Below are positions 40,445-51,900 of a DNA stretch of 64,000 bases, piece by piece. Made by a program: the position numbers and the translations under genes. This DNA comes from an uncultured Crocinitomix sp. GTDB lineage: Bacteria > Bacteroidota > Bacteroidia > Flavobacteriales_D > Crocinitomicaceae. Position 1 is the first letter of the stretch. Every line of letters begins with the position of its first letter. Under the pieces are notes generated by a model, which saw only the letters and a program-made list of their open reading frames with translations, made no database searches and was not told the origin of the DNA. The DNA lies in assembly GCA_905478225.1 (NCBI GenBank), contig CAJQHR010000004.1, forward strand, positions 91,369 through 155,368, in the 5' to 3' direction.

Positions 40445-43414
40445 ATGAAATTAAAGAATAAGGGGTTTATATTAGTGTCTACGGTACTTGCAGTGTTTCT
40501 GTCTTTTGGAAATGTGCAAGCACAAAATAATACTGCCAATATTGCAGATAATAAAGAAACACCTGCATTTTTGAATGTCAAAAGTGATTGGGCGGATTCT
40601 GTTTTTAAGAGTTTAACTCCTGAACAACGTATTGCACAATTATTTATGGTAGCAGCTTATTCGAACAAAGAAGCCGACCATGCCGCTAAAATTGACAAAT
40701 TAGTAAGTGATTATAAAATTGGAGGATTGATTTTTTTCAAAGGAAGTCCAATTCGGCAAGCAGACTTAACAAATCGTTACCAAAAAAATGCAAAAACACC
40801 TTTATTTATTGCTATAGATGGAGAGTGGGGACTTTCAATGCGTTTAGACTCTACAGTAAAATATCCACGACAAATGTTGTTAGGAGCTGTGCAAGATGAT
40901 GCACTTATTTATGAAATGGGGCAGCAAATTGGAGACCAATGTAAACGAATGGGAATCCATATCAATTTTGCACCAGTTATTGATGTGAACAACAATGCCA
41001 ATAATCCTGTCATCAACAACCGATCATTCGGAGAAAACAAAGAAAATGTGACCAAATTGGGATTGGCCTATATGAAAGGCATGCAGGAAAAAAATGTATT
41101 GGCTTGCGGAAAACACTTCCCCGGTCATGGCGATACAGATACAGATTCTCACAAAGCATTGCCAATAATACCGCACAGTTTTACACGCTTAGATAGTTTA
41201 GAGCTTTATCCGTTTAAACAATTGATCAATAAAGGACTGGCAAGTATGATGGTTGCTCATTTATACATTCCAATACTGGACAATACAGAAAACCAAGCAT
41301 CTACCCTTTCACCAAAAATCGTAAATGGTTTATTAAAAGATAGTTTAGGTTTTGAAGGATTGATTTTTACGGATGCTTTAAATATGAAAGGCGTATCTAA
41401 ATACTATGCCCCTGGAGAAGTTGACGTAAAAGCCATTTTGGCAGGAAATGATGTTTTACTTTTTCCAGAAGACGTGCCCGTTGGCATTTCAAAAATTAAA
41501 GAAGCGATTGCCAGTGGAGAAATTACTCAAGAAGAAATTGACGCACGTTGTTTAAAAATATTAAAAGCAAAAGAATGGGCAGGATTGAATAACTATGCTC
41601 CAATCGAGACTAAAAATCTCTATGACGACCTTAATTTACCCATGTATGACGTTTTGAACCGAAAAATTTCAAAATCGGCCGTAACACTCATCAAAAATGA
41701 GGCAGATGCTTTACCGTTGCAGCATTTAAATACGCAAAAAACACTTTACCTTAACGTTGGTGGAACATCAAAAAATTCGTTTAAATCCACACTTAACTTA
41801 TATGCAGCAATAGACATGTTGCAAATTCCACGTTCATTATCTGCAGAAGATGAGCAGAAACTTATGGAAGGTTGTGAGGACTACGATCGCATTATTATGG
41901 CGTTTCACAGAACCAACAACAATCCAAGAAGAAATTTTGGGGTTACAAGGCAATCCATTAAAATTCACAATGCCTTAAGTGAACGACAAACTATGGTTAC
42001 CGTTCTATTTGGGAATCCATATGTCATGGATGAATTTGGACCGATAGATTCAACAAAAGCATTTTTAGTCGCCTATCAAGACACCGATTACATGCAAGAA
42101 GCCGCCGCACAAATTATATTCGGTGGAGCATTACCAACGGGTAAATTACCTGTAACAGCCTCTGAACACTTTTTATCCGGTGAAGGATTGACCTATGCGG
42201 AACGAACGCGACTGGGACACGTTTCACCCCAAGAGATTGGCATTAAAACAAAAGATTTAGACAAAATTGATAAAATTGCCAAAGAAGGAATCAAAAAAGG
42301 CGCATTTCCAGGTTGCCAAGTTCTTGCGATAAAAGATGGAGACGTATTTTACAATAAAGCATTCGGTCATCATACCTATGACAAAAAGCAACCGGTTATT
42401 ACCAGCGATATTTATGACCTGGCATCCATTACAAAAATATCAGCAACCACCATCTCATTAATTAAACTACAAAACGAAGGATTGGTAGACGTTGACAAGA
42501 CACTTGGAGATTATTTACCCGCACTTGTGGACTCAACACCCTATAAAAGAATGGTCTTGCGACAAATGCTTGCACACCAAGCCGGATTATTTCCTTGGAT
42601 CCCTTTCTACAAAAAAACTTTAAACGAAGCAGGCGAACCTAGTGCCTCTATCTACAGTAAAACCAAAGACACCTTGCATAGCGACCAAGTAGCTGAAAAC
42701 TTATACATTAGCGAAGGATTTGACAGCCTAATGCTAAAACGCATTACAAAGAAAGCCCTTATCAAAAAGCGCTACAAATATTCCGACTTGGGATACTACT
42801 TTATGAAAGCGATCCTAGAGCAACAAAGCGGAAAAACCTTAGATGCATATGTCAACGAATCGTTCTATGCTCCTATGGGACTTCAAAACATAGGCTATCA
42901 CCCCTTAAAACGATACGATAAAACGCGTATCACCCCAACAGAAGACGATAAAATATACCGTAAACAATTGGTGTGGGGACATGTTCACGATCCTGGAGCC
43001 GCAATGCAAGGCGGAGTTGGAGGACATGCTGGAATATTCTCAAACGCATTAGACTTAGGTACCATTATGCATATGCTCATCAACGACGGAAAATATGGCG
43101 GAGAAGAAATATTAAATCCAGCTACCATTGACGACTTTACGCGGCAACAATTTGCACCATCAAACAGACGTGGCGCAGGATTTGACAAACCCGTTCGATC
43201 TTTGCAAGGCGGACCAACATGCGATAAAGTATCGCTGAGCAGTTTTGGGCATTCCGGGTTTACGGGAACCCTGACCTGGGCTGATCCTGAAAAGGGCATT
43301 GTTTATGTGTTTTTGAGCAACCGCGTTTATCCAAGTGCAGAAAATTGGTTAATTACAAGCGAAAACATTCGCACAAGAATTCAGGAAGCAATTTATTTGG
43401 CTGCAGATTTTTAA
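40445..43414 (+). CDS. Secreted GH3 beta-N-acetylglucosaminidase-like domain fused to a serine beta-lactamase-type hydrolase
   Basis: GH3: KHFPGHGDTDTDSHKALP, FTDALNMKGV; C-terminal beta-lactamase: YDLASITKISATT (SxxK), YKYSDLGYYFM (YxN/S type), HSGFTGT. ATG at 40445 preferred over GTG 40439. Confidence 0.93.
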   Translation: MKLKNKGFILVSTVLAVFLSFGNVQAQNNTANIADNKETPAFLNVKSDWADSVFKSLTPEQRIAQLFMVAAYSNKEADHAAKIDKLVSDYKIGGLIFFKGSPIRQADLTNRYQKNAKTPLFIAIDGEWGLSMRLDSTVKYPRQMLLGAVQDDALIYEMGQQIGDQCKRMGIHINFAPVIDVNNNANNPVINNRSFGENKENVTKLGLAYMKGMQEKNVLACGKHFPGHGDTDTDSHKALPIIPHSFTRLDSLELYPFKQLINKGLASMMVAHLYIPILDNTENQASTLSPKIVNGLLKDSLGFEGLIFTDALNMKGVSKYYAPGEVDVKAILAGNDVLLFPEDVPVGISKIKEAIASGEITQEEIDARCLKILKAKEWAGLNNYAPIETKNLYDDLNLPMYDVLNRKISKSAVTLIKNEADALPLQHLNTQKTLYLNVGGTSKNSFKSTLNLYAAIDMLQIPRSLSAEDEQKLMEGCEDYDRIIMAFHRTNNNPRRNFGVTRQSIKIHNALSERQTMVTVLFGNPYVMDEFGPIDSTKAFLVAYQDTDYMQEAAAQIIFGGALPTGKLPVTASEHFLSGEGLTYAERTRLGHVSPQEIGIKTKDLDKIDKIAKEGIKKGAFPGCQVLAIKDGDVFYNKAFGHHTYDKKQPVITSDIYDLASITKISATTISLIKLQNEGLVDVDKTLGDYLPALVDSTPYKRMVLRQMLAHQAGLFPWIPFYKKTLNEAGEPSASIYSKTKDTLHSDQVAENLYISEGFDSLMLKRITKKALIKKRYKYSDLGYYFMKAILEQQSGKTLDAYVNESFYAPMGLQNIGYHPLKRYDKTRITPTEDDKIYRKQLVWGHVHDPGAAMQGGVGGHAGIFSNALDLGTIMHMLINDGKYGGEEILNPATIDDFTRQQFAPSNRRGAGFDKPVRSLQGGPTCDKVSLSSFGHSGFTGTLTWADPEKGIVYVFLSNRVYPSAENWLITSENIRTRIQEAIYLAADF

Positions 43415-43471
43415 TCCAATATTAAGAAGATAATAATACAGCTGAGAATTTAAAATGACAAATTGGATGCT

Positions 43472-43479
43472 TAACTTTG
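43472..43479 (+). promoter_or_regulatory. Putative -7 element TAACTTTG upstream of bshA
   Basis: TAnnTTTG match about 105 bp upstream of the bshA ATG. Confidence 0.4.
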
Positions 43480-43584
43480 CACCGACAGAATGGTTTTGAC
43501 TAAATTGTAAGCTATTGCATTTTATTTCGTCTTTTAATCCGAATAATAGTTAAACTTCTTGTCGACTTAAATTAAGGCAAATAA

Positions 43585-44730
43585 ATGAAAATAGGTATTG
43601 TACTCTACCCTACATTCGGTGGAAGCGGCATAGTCGCTACAGAATTAGGAAAAGCATTGGCTGAAAAAGGCCATGAAATCCATTTTATATCATACAATCA
43701 TCCGGTTAAATTGGATCATTTTTTGCCCAATATTCGCTACCATGAAGTACGCCCATTTCACTATCCGCTATTCGATTACCAACCCTATGAATTGGCCTTA
43801 ACAAGTAAATTGGTTGACGTAACGCGTTATGAGAATTTAGATATTTTGCACTGCCATTATGCTATTCCGCACGCGTCAGCTGCATATTTTGCCAAACAAA
43901 TATTAAAAACTCACAATATCAATATTCCGTTCATTACCACTTTGCACGGAACGGATATCACCCTCGTTGGTAAACATCCATCATTTGAACCTGTGATTAC
44001 CTTTAGCATCAATGAATCAGATGCTGTAACTGTGGTTTCAGAAAGCTTAAAAAAAAACACATTCCGTCATTTTGCAGTGACCAATGAAATAGAAGTGATT
44101 CCGAACTTTGTAGAACATACGCACTACTGTCATGATCCTAGACCAGATGATCTTGCGCGGATGCAAGCAGTTGCTCCAAATGGTGAGCGGATCATTAGTC
44201 ATGTATCCAATTTTAGAAAGGTTAAACGCATTGAGGATGTGGTTCGCGTATTTAAAAAAATACGTGAGAAAATTCCAGCTAAATTAATTTTGGCAGGAGA
44301 CGGACCTGAGCGTTTTAAAATTGAAGAACTCTGCAAAGAACTAAAGGTCTGTAAAGATGTTGAAATGATGGGTAACGTTCAAACCGCATCAGGAATTTAT
44401 TGCATTAGCGATTTATTTATCCTCCCTTCTCAAACAGAAAGTTTTGGATTAGCAGCATTAGAAGCCTTAGCATCAGGAGTTCCTGTTATTTCGAGTAATA
44501 CAGGTGGACTGCCAGAAGTAAATGAGCATGGTGTTTCTGGATTCTTAAGTAATGTTGGAGATGTTGATGATATGGCGAAAAATTCACTGAAGATTCTAGC
44601 GTCCAATGAAACCTTGGCAAAATATAAGAAACAAGCCTATGAGCATTCGTTAAAGTTTAGCTTGAAGAATGTACTTCCACAGTATGAAGCAATTTATGAG
44701 CGACTTACGACCAAGGTGGTGGTGAAATAA
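43585..44730 (+). CDS. bshA: N-acetyl-alpha-D-glucosaminyl L-malate synthase (bacillithiol biosynthesis)
   Basis: MKIGIVLYPTFGGSGIVATELGKALAEKGHEIHFISY; HCHYAIPHASAAYFAKQIL; TLHGTDITLVGKHPSF; full-length BshA-type GT4. Confidence 0.94.
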   Translation: MKIGIVLYPTFGGSGIVATELGKALAEKGHEIHFISYNHPVKLDHFLPNIRYHEVRPFHYPLFDYQPYELALTSKLVDVTRYENLDILHCHYAIPHASAAYFAKQILKTHNINIPFITTLHGTDITLVGKHPSFEPVITFSINESDAVTVVSESLKKNTFRHFAVTNEIEVIPNFVEHTHYCHDPRPDDLARMQAVAPNGERIISHVSNFRKVKRIEDVVRVFKKIREKIPAKLILAGDGPERFKIEELCKELKVCKDVEMMGNVQTASGIYCISDLFILPSQTESFGLAALEALASGVPVISSNTGGLPEVNEHGVSGFLSNVGDVDDMAKNSLKILASNETLAKYKKQAYEHSLKFSLKNVLPQYEAIYERLTTKVVVK

Positions 44731-44793
44731 GTGTTTGAGCGTAGGACTAATGATGTAGGACTATTGACCTCGGACTAATCATTATTGCCTAAA

Positions 44794-45375
44794 TTACTTC
44801 TTAACCCGATCAATCATCACGTTTTGCGTAAAGAACACCAAATCATCTGACACTTGAATACTTTCATGACCAATGGTGTGATTTGACTTAAGGGACATTG
44901 TGATAAAGCCTAAACCAGCCCCACCTTTTTTCGACATGATGCCATTTGATAATGTATCCATATAAAGCCCTTTAATGGCATCCCTATCCATACCGTTGAG
45001 CTCGTCAATTCGTGAAATCAATTTCCCAACAATATCACCCTTTACAAGATTTCCTAAAGTGACTTTATAATTGTCTTCATTTTGAAGTACAATTAAAAAT
45101 GAAACTTGATTCCCATCCGAATCCTTTTCACCGTGAATTCGAATATTTTGAAGGCCCTCGACCAAGATTGAAAACATACGTTTGACCGCGCCCTTCTTAT
45201 CACCTGAATCCAACATCATTTCTTCGATACTAGTGGTAAGAGAATTGACTAAGTCTTGTGAAAATTCACCGAAATGAGACACTATAATTCTACCATCCGC
45301 TTCGATGTTATATTCGCCAAAGATCTTCTGAAATTGGGCATTACATTTGTCAACTAAAGTATCTCGTTGAAGCAT
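44794..45375 (-). CDS. SiaB-family (DUF6272) protein kinase, GHKL-like
   Basis: SILVEGLQNIRIHGEKDSDG (N-box-like), SKKGGAGLGFITMSLKS (G-box-like), 193 aa. Confidence 0.8.
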   Translation of the reverse strand: MLQRDTLVDKCNAQFQKIFGEYNIEADGRIIVSHFGEFSQDLVNSLTTSIEEMMLDSGDKKGAVKRMFSILVEGLQNIRIHGEKDSDGNQVSFLIVLQNEDNYKVTLGNLVKGDIVGKLISRIDELNGMDRDAIKGLYMDTLSNGIMSKKGGAGLGFITMSLKSNHTIGHESIQVSDDLVFFTQNVMIDRVKK

Positions 45376-45476
45376 ATACGGTTATCCGATCATACCAATT
45401 ATTAACTCGAAAGATAAAAAAATAATGAATAACACCCACTTTTTAGAAGCAAAAAAATAGATTTACCATTGATGTG

Positions 45477-46022
45477 TTACCTAAAAGTTTTCTTAGGCGC
45501 TATCTCTCTCAAATGTTCAACAATATCAGCCACCGCTGGGCAAACCAAACTGTTTTTTTGCGTCAAGTCTAATATTTGATACATGTTTTTGCGGTTAGTG
45601 TGCGGATATTCGCTACAAGCTTGCGGCCGCACATCATACACAAAACATTTTTTATCATCCATTAAAAAGGGACATGGAGTAGACTTTAAAACACGATCAC
45701 CATCCAAGTCAGTTCGCAAATACTCGGCAATAAATTGAACCGGTTTTACGCGAAATAGTTTGGATAAACGCTTAGTATCTTGATCAGTAAAAATAGGACT
45801 CGTCGTGCTACAACAATTCCCACAATCCAGGCAATCAATTCGATCAAAAACCGCATCATGTTCCTGGTGAAAACTTTGGTCAATATTTTGCTTCGATTGT
45901 TTTTTCAAGCGCTTTAGGAAGGCTGCATTTTCCTTCTCATTGTGCTTACTTTTCTCCAGAATTTGTATTAGTTTTTCTTCCACAAGGACAAAGGTGGTAA
46001 AAATCGGTTGATAAATCTCCAT
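45477..46022 (-). CDS. YkgJ family cysteine cluster protein
   Basis: DCLDCGNCCSTTSPIFTDQD; CPFLMDDKKCFVYDVRPQACSEYPH. Confidence 0.92.
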   Translation of the reverse strand: MEIYQPIFTTFVLVEEKLIQILEKSKHNEKENAAFLKRLKKQSKQNIDQSFHQEHDAVFDRIDCLDCGNCCSTTSPIFTDQDTKRLSKLFRVKPVQFIAEYLRTDLDGDRVLKSTPCPFLMDDKKCFVYDVRPQACSEYPHTNRKNMYQILDLTQKNSLVCPAVADIVEHLREIAPKKTFR

Positions 46023-46117
46023 TAATAGGCAGAAGCAAGAATTATAATTATTATATTTCCTTATTAAACTAGTGTCTAGTTAGAAAATGAGACCAGACAT
46101 TAAACAGAAATGAATCC

Positions 46118-47611
46118 ATGAGTGACAAGAAATTTGATTTAGTAGTGATTGGTGGTGGACCAGCAGGTTACGCTGCGGCTATGCGGGCTATTGATTTTGG
46201 AAAAAGAGTTTGTTTGATTGAGGCGAAAAAAGTTGGAGGTGCCGGAGTTTACCACGGCGCTTTAAGTTCAAAAACGTTGTGGGAACTTTCGCAACGTGTT
46301 AAAAATGTGAATGAGACCATTATATCAATTGGGCGTGAACCATTTCGCATAACCTGGGCTGAAGTTAAAAAAACCTTGGATGAAGCAATTTTTGAGCGTA
46401 AATTTCAATATTCGTGTCACATAAAATTGCTTAAAAATCAGCGTGGTGACCTTTTTTCTTATCGTCGTGGATATGGAAAAATAGTGAGTCCTCATGAAGT
46501 TTCTATTACTAAAGAAGGTGATGAAGATTCGATTATAGATACAGAATTCATAATTATTGCCACAGGCAGTCGTCCAAGAAAATTACCCAATATTATTGCG
46601 GACGAAAAAGCCATTTTTACCAGTGATGGAATTGATATGATTGATGATTACCCAAAAAGCCTTGTGATTGTTGGCGCAGGTGTAATCGGATGTGAATATG
46701 CGACCATTTTCTCAAATTTTGGAAAAACAAAAGTTTATTTAATTGACCGTGCTGACCATATTTTACCATTTGAAGATGATGATATTTCCATGACCGTTTC
46801 TGAAAATTTAGAAAAGCGAGGCGTAAGAATCCATCACAAAGCGCAACTTGACCGTATGGAGGTTGTAGACGGGGAAGTAGAGTATGAAATTACCTGTGAT
46901 GGTGAATCGGAAATAATTCGTGTAGAAAAAGCTTTATTATCCGTTGGACGTGTGTCTAATTACGACGATATAGGATTAGACACTGTCGGGATTAAAAAGG
47001 GTAAAAATGGCAGACATATAGGTGACGCAGACACACAAACTAACATCCCTAATATCTGCGCTGTTGGTGACGTTTCTGGGAGGATTGCCTTAGTGAACAT
47101 GGGAGAAATTGAAGGAAGGCATGCTGTAGAACGCATGTTTGGTCAAAAAACAAGCGCACTTTCATACGATAATATTTGTACCATTATGTTTTTAGAGCCG
47201 GAGGTAGCTGCGGTTGGTATGAACGTGATGCAATGCGTTAAACAAAATATACCTTGCAAAGTTGTAAAGCTAGACTATTCAGTAATGGCGCGCGCCATTG
47301 CTATGCGTAAAACACAAGGTTTTTTCAAAATCATTGTAACGAATGATGAAGAAATGAAAATTTTAGGAATGCGTGCGGTTGGCGAACATGCCTCGAGTGC
47401 CATACAAGCTGTGGCGTTATTGATTAAAATGGATCGTGGAATTGCAGAACTATCAGAATTGGTGCACCCTCACCCTTCTATTGTCGAGGGCGTTCAAGAA
47501 TGTGTGCGAATGCTGATGAATAAATCGATTTTTAAGTCCTCGGTATTCAAAGATAAATTGGAGTGTTATAGTTTGGTAGATGGCGTAAAAACGCCTTTGC
47601 AAAGGTTGTAG
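46118..47611 (+). CDS. NAD(P)/FAD-dependent oxidoreductase, lipoamide dehydrogenase / SthA-like fold
   Basis: FDLVVIGGGPAGYAAAMRAIDFGKRVCLIE; ATGSRPRKLP; VIVGAGVIGCEYATIFSNFG; HPHPSIVEGVQE dimer domain; lacks the redox-active Cys pair. Confidence 0.9.
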   Translation: MSDKKFDLVVIGGGPAGYAAAMRAIDFGKRVCLIEAKKVGGAGVYHGALSSKTLWELSQRVKNVNETIISIGREPFRITWAEVKKTLDEAIFERKFQYSCHIKLLKNQRGDLFSYRRGYGKIVSPHEVSITKEGDEDSIIDTEFIIIATGSRPRKLPNIIADEKAIFTSDGIDMIDDYPKSLVIVGAGVIGCEYATIFSNFGKTKVYLIDRADHILPFEDDDISMTVSENLEKRGVRIHHKAQLDRMEVVDGEVEYEITCDGESEIIRVEKALLSVGRVSNYDDIGLDTVGIKKGKNGRHIGDADTQTNIPNICAVGDVSGRIALVNMGEIEGRHAVERMFGQKTSALSYDNICTIMFLEPEVAAVGMNVMQCVKQNIPCKVVKLDYSVMARAIAMRKTQGFFKIIVTNDEEMKILGMRAVGEHASSAIQAVALLIKMDRGIAELSELVHPHPSIVEGVQECVRMLMNKSIFKSSVFKDKLECYSLVDGVKTPLQRL

Positions 47612-47672
47612 CGCTCATACGTGATTCGGCGCATTTTTGTAAAACAATACCCCAACACACCAACGTATGTTT

Positions 47673-48320
47673 TCATCTTTCTTTATACTTTTCTTCAAGA
47701 TATTCAATAATGAGTTCTGTTCTTGGTAAAAATCCATCATTTATTTGATGTTTTATAAGTTCAGTTGGTACAGCGGTTAGATCCAGTGGTTCTATATTTT
47801 CCTTTATCAAGATTTCTAAGCCCTTGTTTATTTTAGACTTCATGCGTTTAGAACGCGTCCATGGATAATAATTAATACACAATATCAAACGATCTGGGCC
47901 AAAGAATTTTCGAAAACCATAATAGAATTCAGACGCATATTTTTCCTTTAAGTTTTTCACCCTCTCGATTTCAATATCTAACGACACTAAATTATTCACA
48001 AGTGGCTTAAAATATATAATCATGACAATATCTCCGCTACTCATGAAACCTCTAGCAAGTTTATTCCAATCATAGTATATACGAATGCTGTAACCACTTT
48101 TTCGCCCGATAATTCCGTTATATGCTCCAAACTCCTCCTTTAAATAACCTGCACTTACAAACTCCTGAAATAATGTTGAATTGATTATTGATTGCTGTTT
48201 TCTTCTCCCAATTAAATTGGCGATATAAATCCAAAACATGATTAAGGTTGTAATGCCAACACTCAAATACATTGCGAAATACCAATCTTTGGTTTGTAAA
48301 CCAACTATTAATGCAACCAT
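47673..48320 (-). CDS. Hypothetical membrane protein
   Basis: 215-aa ORF with N-terminal TM pair; not resembling a known family by eye. Confidence 0.6.
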   Translation of the reverse strand: MVALIVGLQTKDWYFAMYLSVGITTLIMFWIYIANLIGRRKQQSIINSTLFQEFVSAGYLKEEFGAYNGIIGRKSGYSIRIYYDWNKLARGFMSSGDIVMIIYFKPLVNNLVSLDIEIERVKNLKEKYASEFYYGFRKFFGPDRLILCINYYPWTRSKRMKSKINKGLEILIKENIEPLDLTAVPTELIKHQINDGFLPRTELIIEYLEEKYKER

Positions 48321-48401
48321 TATTGCAATGATTATACCCGCACTATATATCCATTAATAAATTTCACCCAATTCAAATTGATTCTATCGTACGAAAATAA
48401 A

Positions 48402-48434
48402 AAATCCCGTCTTAGCATAGCCAAGACGGGATTC
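48402..48434. terminator. Intrinsic terminator downstream of rplS
   Basis: AAATCCCGTCTT-AGCATAGCC-AAGACGGGATT, with a T-tract on the minus strand. Confidence 0.85.
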
Positions 48435-48455
48435 AATAAACCTTGCGGTCTAATA

Positions 48456-48815
48456 TTATTTTGCGAATCTTCTTTTTTCTTTGATTCTTGCAGATTTACC
48501 TCTTCTTTCACGGAAGTAATAAATTCTTGCTCTTCTTACAGCACCAACTTTGTGGATTTCAATTTTCTCAATAAATGGAGATTGTACTGGAATGACTCTT
48601 TCAACGCCAATGTTACCAGAAATTTTTCTGATTGTGAACGTTTCAGTTGCTCCAGACCCTCTTCTTTGAATCACAACACCTTGAAATGTTTGGATTCTTT
48701 CTTTATTTCCCTCTTTAATTTTGTAGTGAACAGTAATAGTACTACCCGCTTTGAAATCTGGGATATCGTTAGCTGGAGTTAACTCCGCCTGTAAATCTCT
48801 TATAATGTTACTCAT
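48456..48815 (-). CDS. rplS: 50S ribosomal protein L19
   Basis: [71 protein letters not shown]. Confidence 0.98.
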   Translation of the reverse strand: MSNIIRDLQAELTPANDIPDFKAGSTITVHYKIKEGNKERIQTFQGVVIQRRGSGATETFTIRKISGNIGVERVIPVQSPFIEKIEIHKVGAVRRARIYYFRERRGKSARIKEKRRFAK

Positions 48816-48958
48816 GACAATAATCTTTATCTCCCTTGTTTACGGGGGTGCAATATTACGAAGAATAAATTATATTACACAAACTCCGCTTAGTTTTTTT
48901 TGTACTTTTTTTATGAAATGTTTTTTGTTCAAAAACTCAAACCAAAAAATGACCTATT

Positions 48959-51900
48959 TTAGAGTTCAAATCCTATGACACAAACATCATCTACCTGCTC
49001 AAATTCTCCCATCCACTCCAGCAATTCATCTTCCAGTCCCCTCTTCTGTTCCTGAAATGGCTTATTCGAATGTAAAGACACGAACGTCTTCATACTTTTG
49101 ACCTTGTATTTCTTGTTTTTTAATCCTCCAAACTGATCTGCATACCCATCTGTAGTCATGTAAAACTTAAGCCCTTCAATCAAATCAATTTTATGTTCCT
49201 CATAAACCTGGTCATCCGGTGTGAAACCTGCAACGGCTACTTTGGTCGCTTTAATCTCCGTTAACTCTCCATCTTTTACAATCCAAAGTGGGCGATACGC
49301 TCCAGTATACATCATTGTTTTGGTATCCAAATCAATGGTACAAACCGCCGCGTCCATCCCGTCACGTGTCGAATTCTTTTGACCGTCTTGCTTCAGTGAT
49401 TTTTTAATGGCTCGGTTCAATTCTGATAGAATGGCTCCTGGTGATGTAATGCGATTTTCACTCACAATATTATTTAACCTATCTGAACCAATCATACTCA
49501 TAAATGCACCAGGAACGCCATGACCAGTGCAATCTGCGCAAATCATTATCAACTTATTATCTTTCTCTAAAAACCAATAAAAATCACCAGAAACCACATC
49601 TTTAGGGCGGAATAAAACAAATGAATTCGGAATCCATTTTTTCATTTCATCTTCCAAGGGCAGAATTGCTTCTTGAATTCGCTGTGCATAGTTAATACTG
49701 TCTTGAATTTCTTTCTTTTGATGTTCCAGGACAACATTTTTTTGAGAGATCTCTTTGGTTCGCTCCTCCACTACTCCTTCAAGCCAAGCATTTTTAGCTT
49801 TTAAACGTTTAGAACTAATTCGAACGCCCAATGATAAAACTAAAATAAATAAAATCACATATAAGATATAAGCCCAAGTGGTTCGATACCAAGGTGGTAA
49901 CACCACAAAGGAGTACGCCGCCTGTTCACTGATTTGCCCGTAAATATTTCGGGTCTCTACTTTGAACGTGTATTCGCCTTCGTGCACGTTATTATAACCC
50001 GCAAAGCTTTTTGCCTTCCAATCCGACCATTTATCGCTATTACCTTCAAGTACATATCGATATTCTGGTTGATGCTCATCTTCAAAATAAGGTGCAGAGA
50101 ACAAGAATTCAATATCATTTTCAGCATAAACCACGTTTGGAATATTATTCGGGTTTTGTTGAATAGAAAATCCTTAATGATCATTCACAAAGACTCCATT
50201 AAACAATGGTATCTCCTTTGGTGAGTTCTACCCGACGGATTAAAGAATAGAAATGAGACTCGGATTTTTTGAGGTTATTTTTCTCATACCGAATTAATCC
50301 CTCGGCGGCACCTATCCACAATACACCATCTTCTTCTAAATAGAATTTGTTTATGCGTCCATAATCTATTCCCCAAAACGGCCTGTTTTTAAATTCTTTT
50401 GTAACATGGTCATAATAACCGATTTTAAACTCATTACAATACCAAATGCGATCTTCACCTTTTTCAAGCAATAAAAATTGTCCCTTAAAAAGGGAATCAT
50501 TCAAAACATACGGCTCAAATATTCCTTTGGTAAAAGCAGGATCAGCCAATTCCTCAGCAGTTAATTGATCTTTCAGATCTTCTCGCATGATGTCCTCATT
50601 GACAAAGTAAAAAAGTCCATCCTTTGCGCCGAAAATTAAACTATCGTTGTAAATCATTGGTTTTCCCAAATCATCTAAGAGCCCATCAATGTAACCATAC
50701 ATATCAATAATAAAACCTTCCTCAGGATCTTCGACTAAACGAAGAACACCCGATTTTGTGGTGCCCAGCCAAATGATGCTGTCATTTGTTGGATCAATTT
50801 CTCCATTGAAAAAAGTAGAAAAATTATAGGTGTATGACCACTTATCATTGAAGCGGTTATCATAGACGAAAATTCCACGAGGACCACCAATTATAAAGTC
50901 TTTTCGGTTTTCCCGGTACACAATGGTATTGGTTTGTTCACGATTAACTTGTATGAAGTTTTTGCCGTCGTTTGTTTTATAAATTCCGTTGGCTGTTGCT
51001 ACGAAGAGAGTGTTTTCAACAATTTCAAAATCCCAAATCTGATCCTTGACAACATCTGTATTTACAAACCGCCGTGTACCATATAAACCGTCATTTTTAA
51101 TAAATAATCCAGAAGAGGTTCCAATGTAAATATTGTCTTTAAATCGAATAATTGCTTGCACATTGCCCTCCACTCCTGTCTTATCATTAAAATAAGATAA
51201 AGGAGAATGATAATTCACTTTAGAAATTCCGTTTTCAAGCGCCAACCAAAGGTTTAAATCTCGGTCTTGGTAAATGTATTGCACCAAATTCGATCGGATG
51301 CCAAAACTGCGATCAATTTTACGCTTAATGTTTCCATCAACATCCGCAATAACGAGTCCGTTTGTAAAAGAATTAAGCGCCAAATCGCCATCAGACAATA
51401 ATAAAGAACCATAAATAGCCAATTCTGACAAGGGTGTTGAATTAAAATCAGGTAATTTTCGAATGCTATCATTATACCATTTATAAAAGCCCAACTCTTG
51501 TGTAATAATTAAGAGTGAATCGTCTGCTAGGCGGTGCATGCCAAAAACACCATAAACTTCAAACATTTCTGTTGATTCTAATCGATTCAAATTTCCATTC
51601 TCATGCGCAACAACACCAACCTCGCGTTCCCTTAAAAAAAGGGTTGAGTCAACTAAAAACCCGTGTGAAAACTTGTTTCTGGATAGACCACATTTATCTT
51701 TTCTTCTTCGATCAGATATTCAAATAAAGCTTCTTCAGTTTGAAAAAAGATGGAATTTCCAGCGGCGTGGATGTTCCAAACATTGCTAAAGAATTGATCT
51801 TCCTCCGGAACTTTATTCAATAGTGAATTAAAGTAAAGTTGCCCTGTTTCATCAGGCGTTAAATAACCAAAATCACCATAAATTCCAGCATAAATGACTC

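Noticed and set aside
48378-48782. 134-aa + strand ORF opposite rplS
   Set aside because: Antisense to ribosomal protein L19 and includes its terminator.
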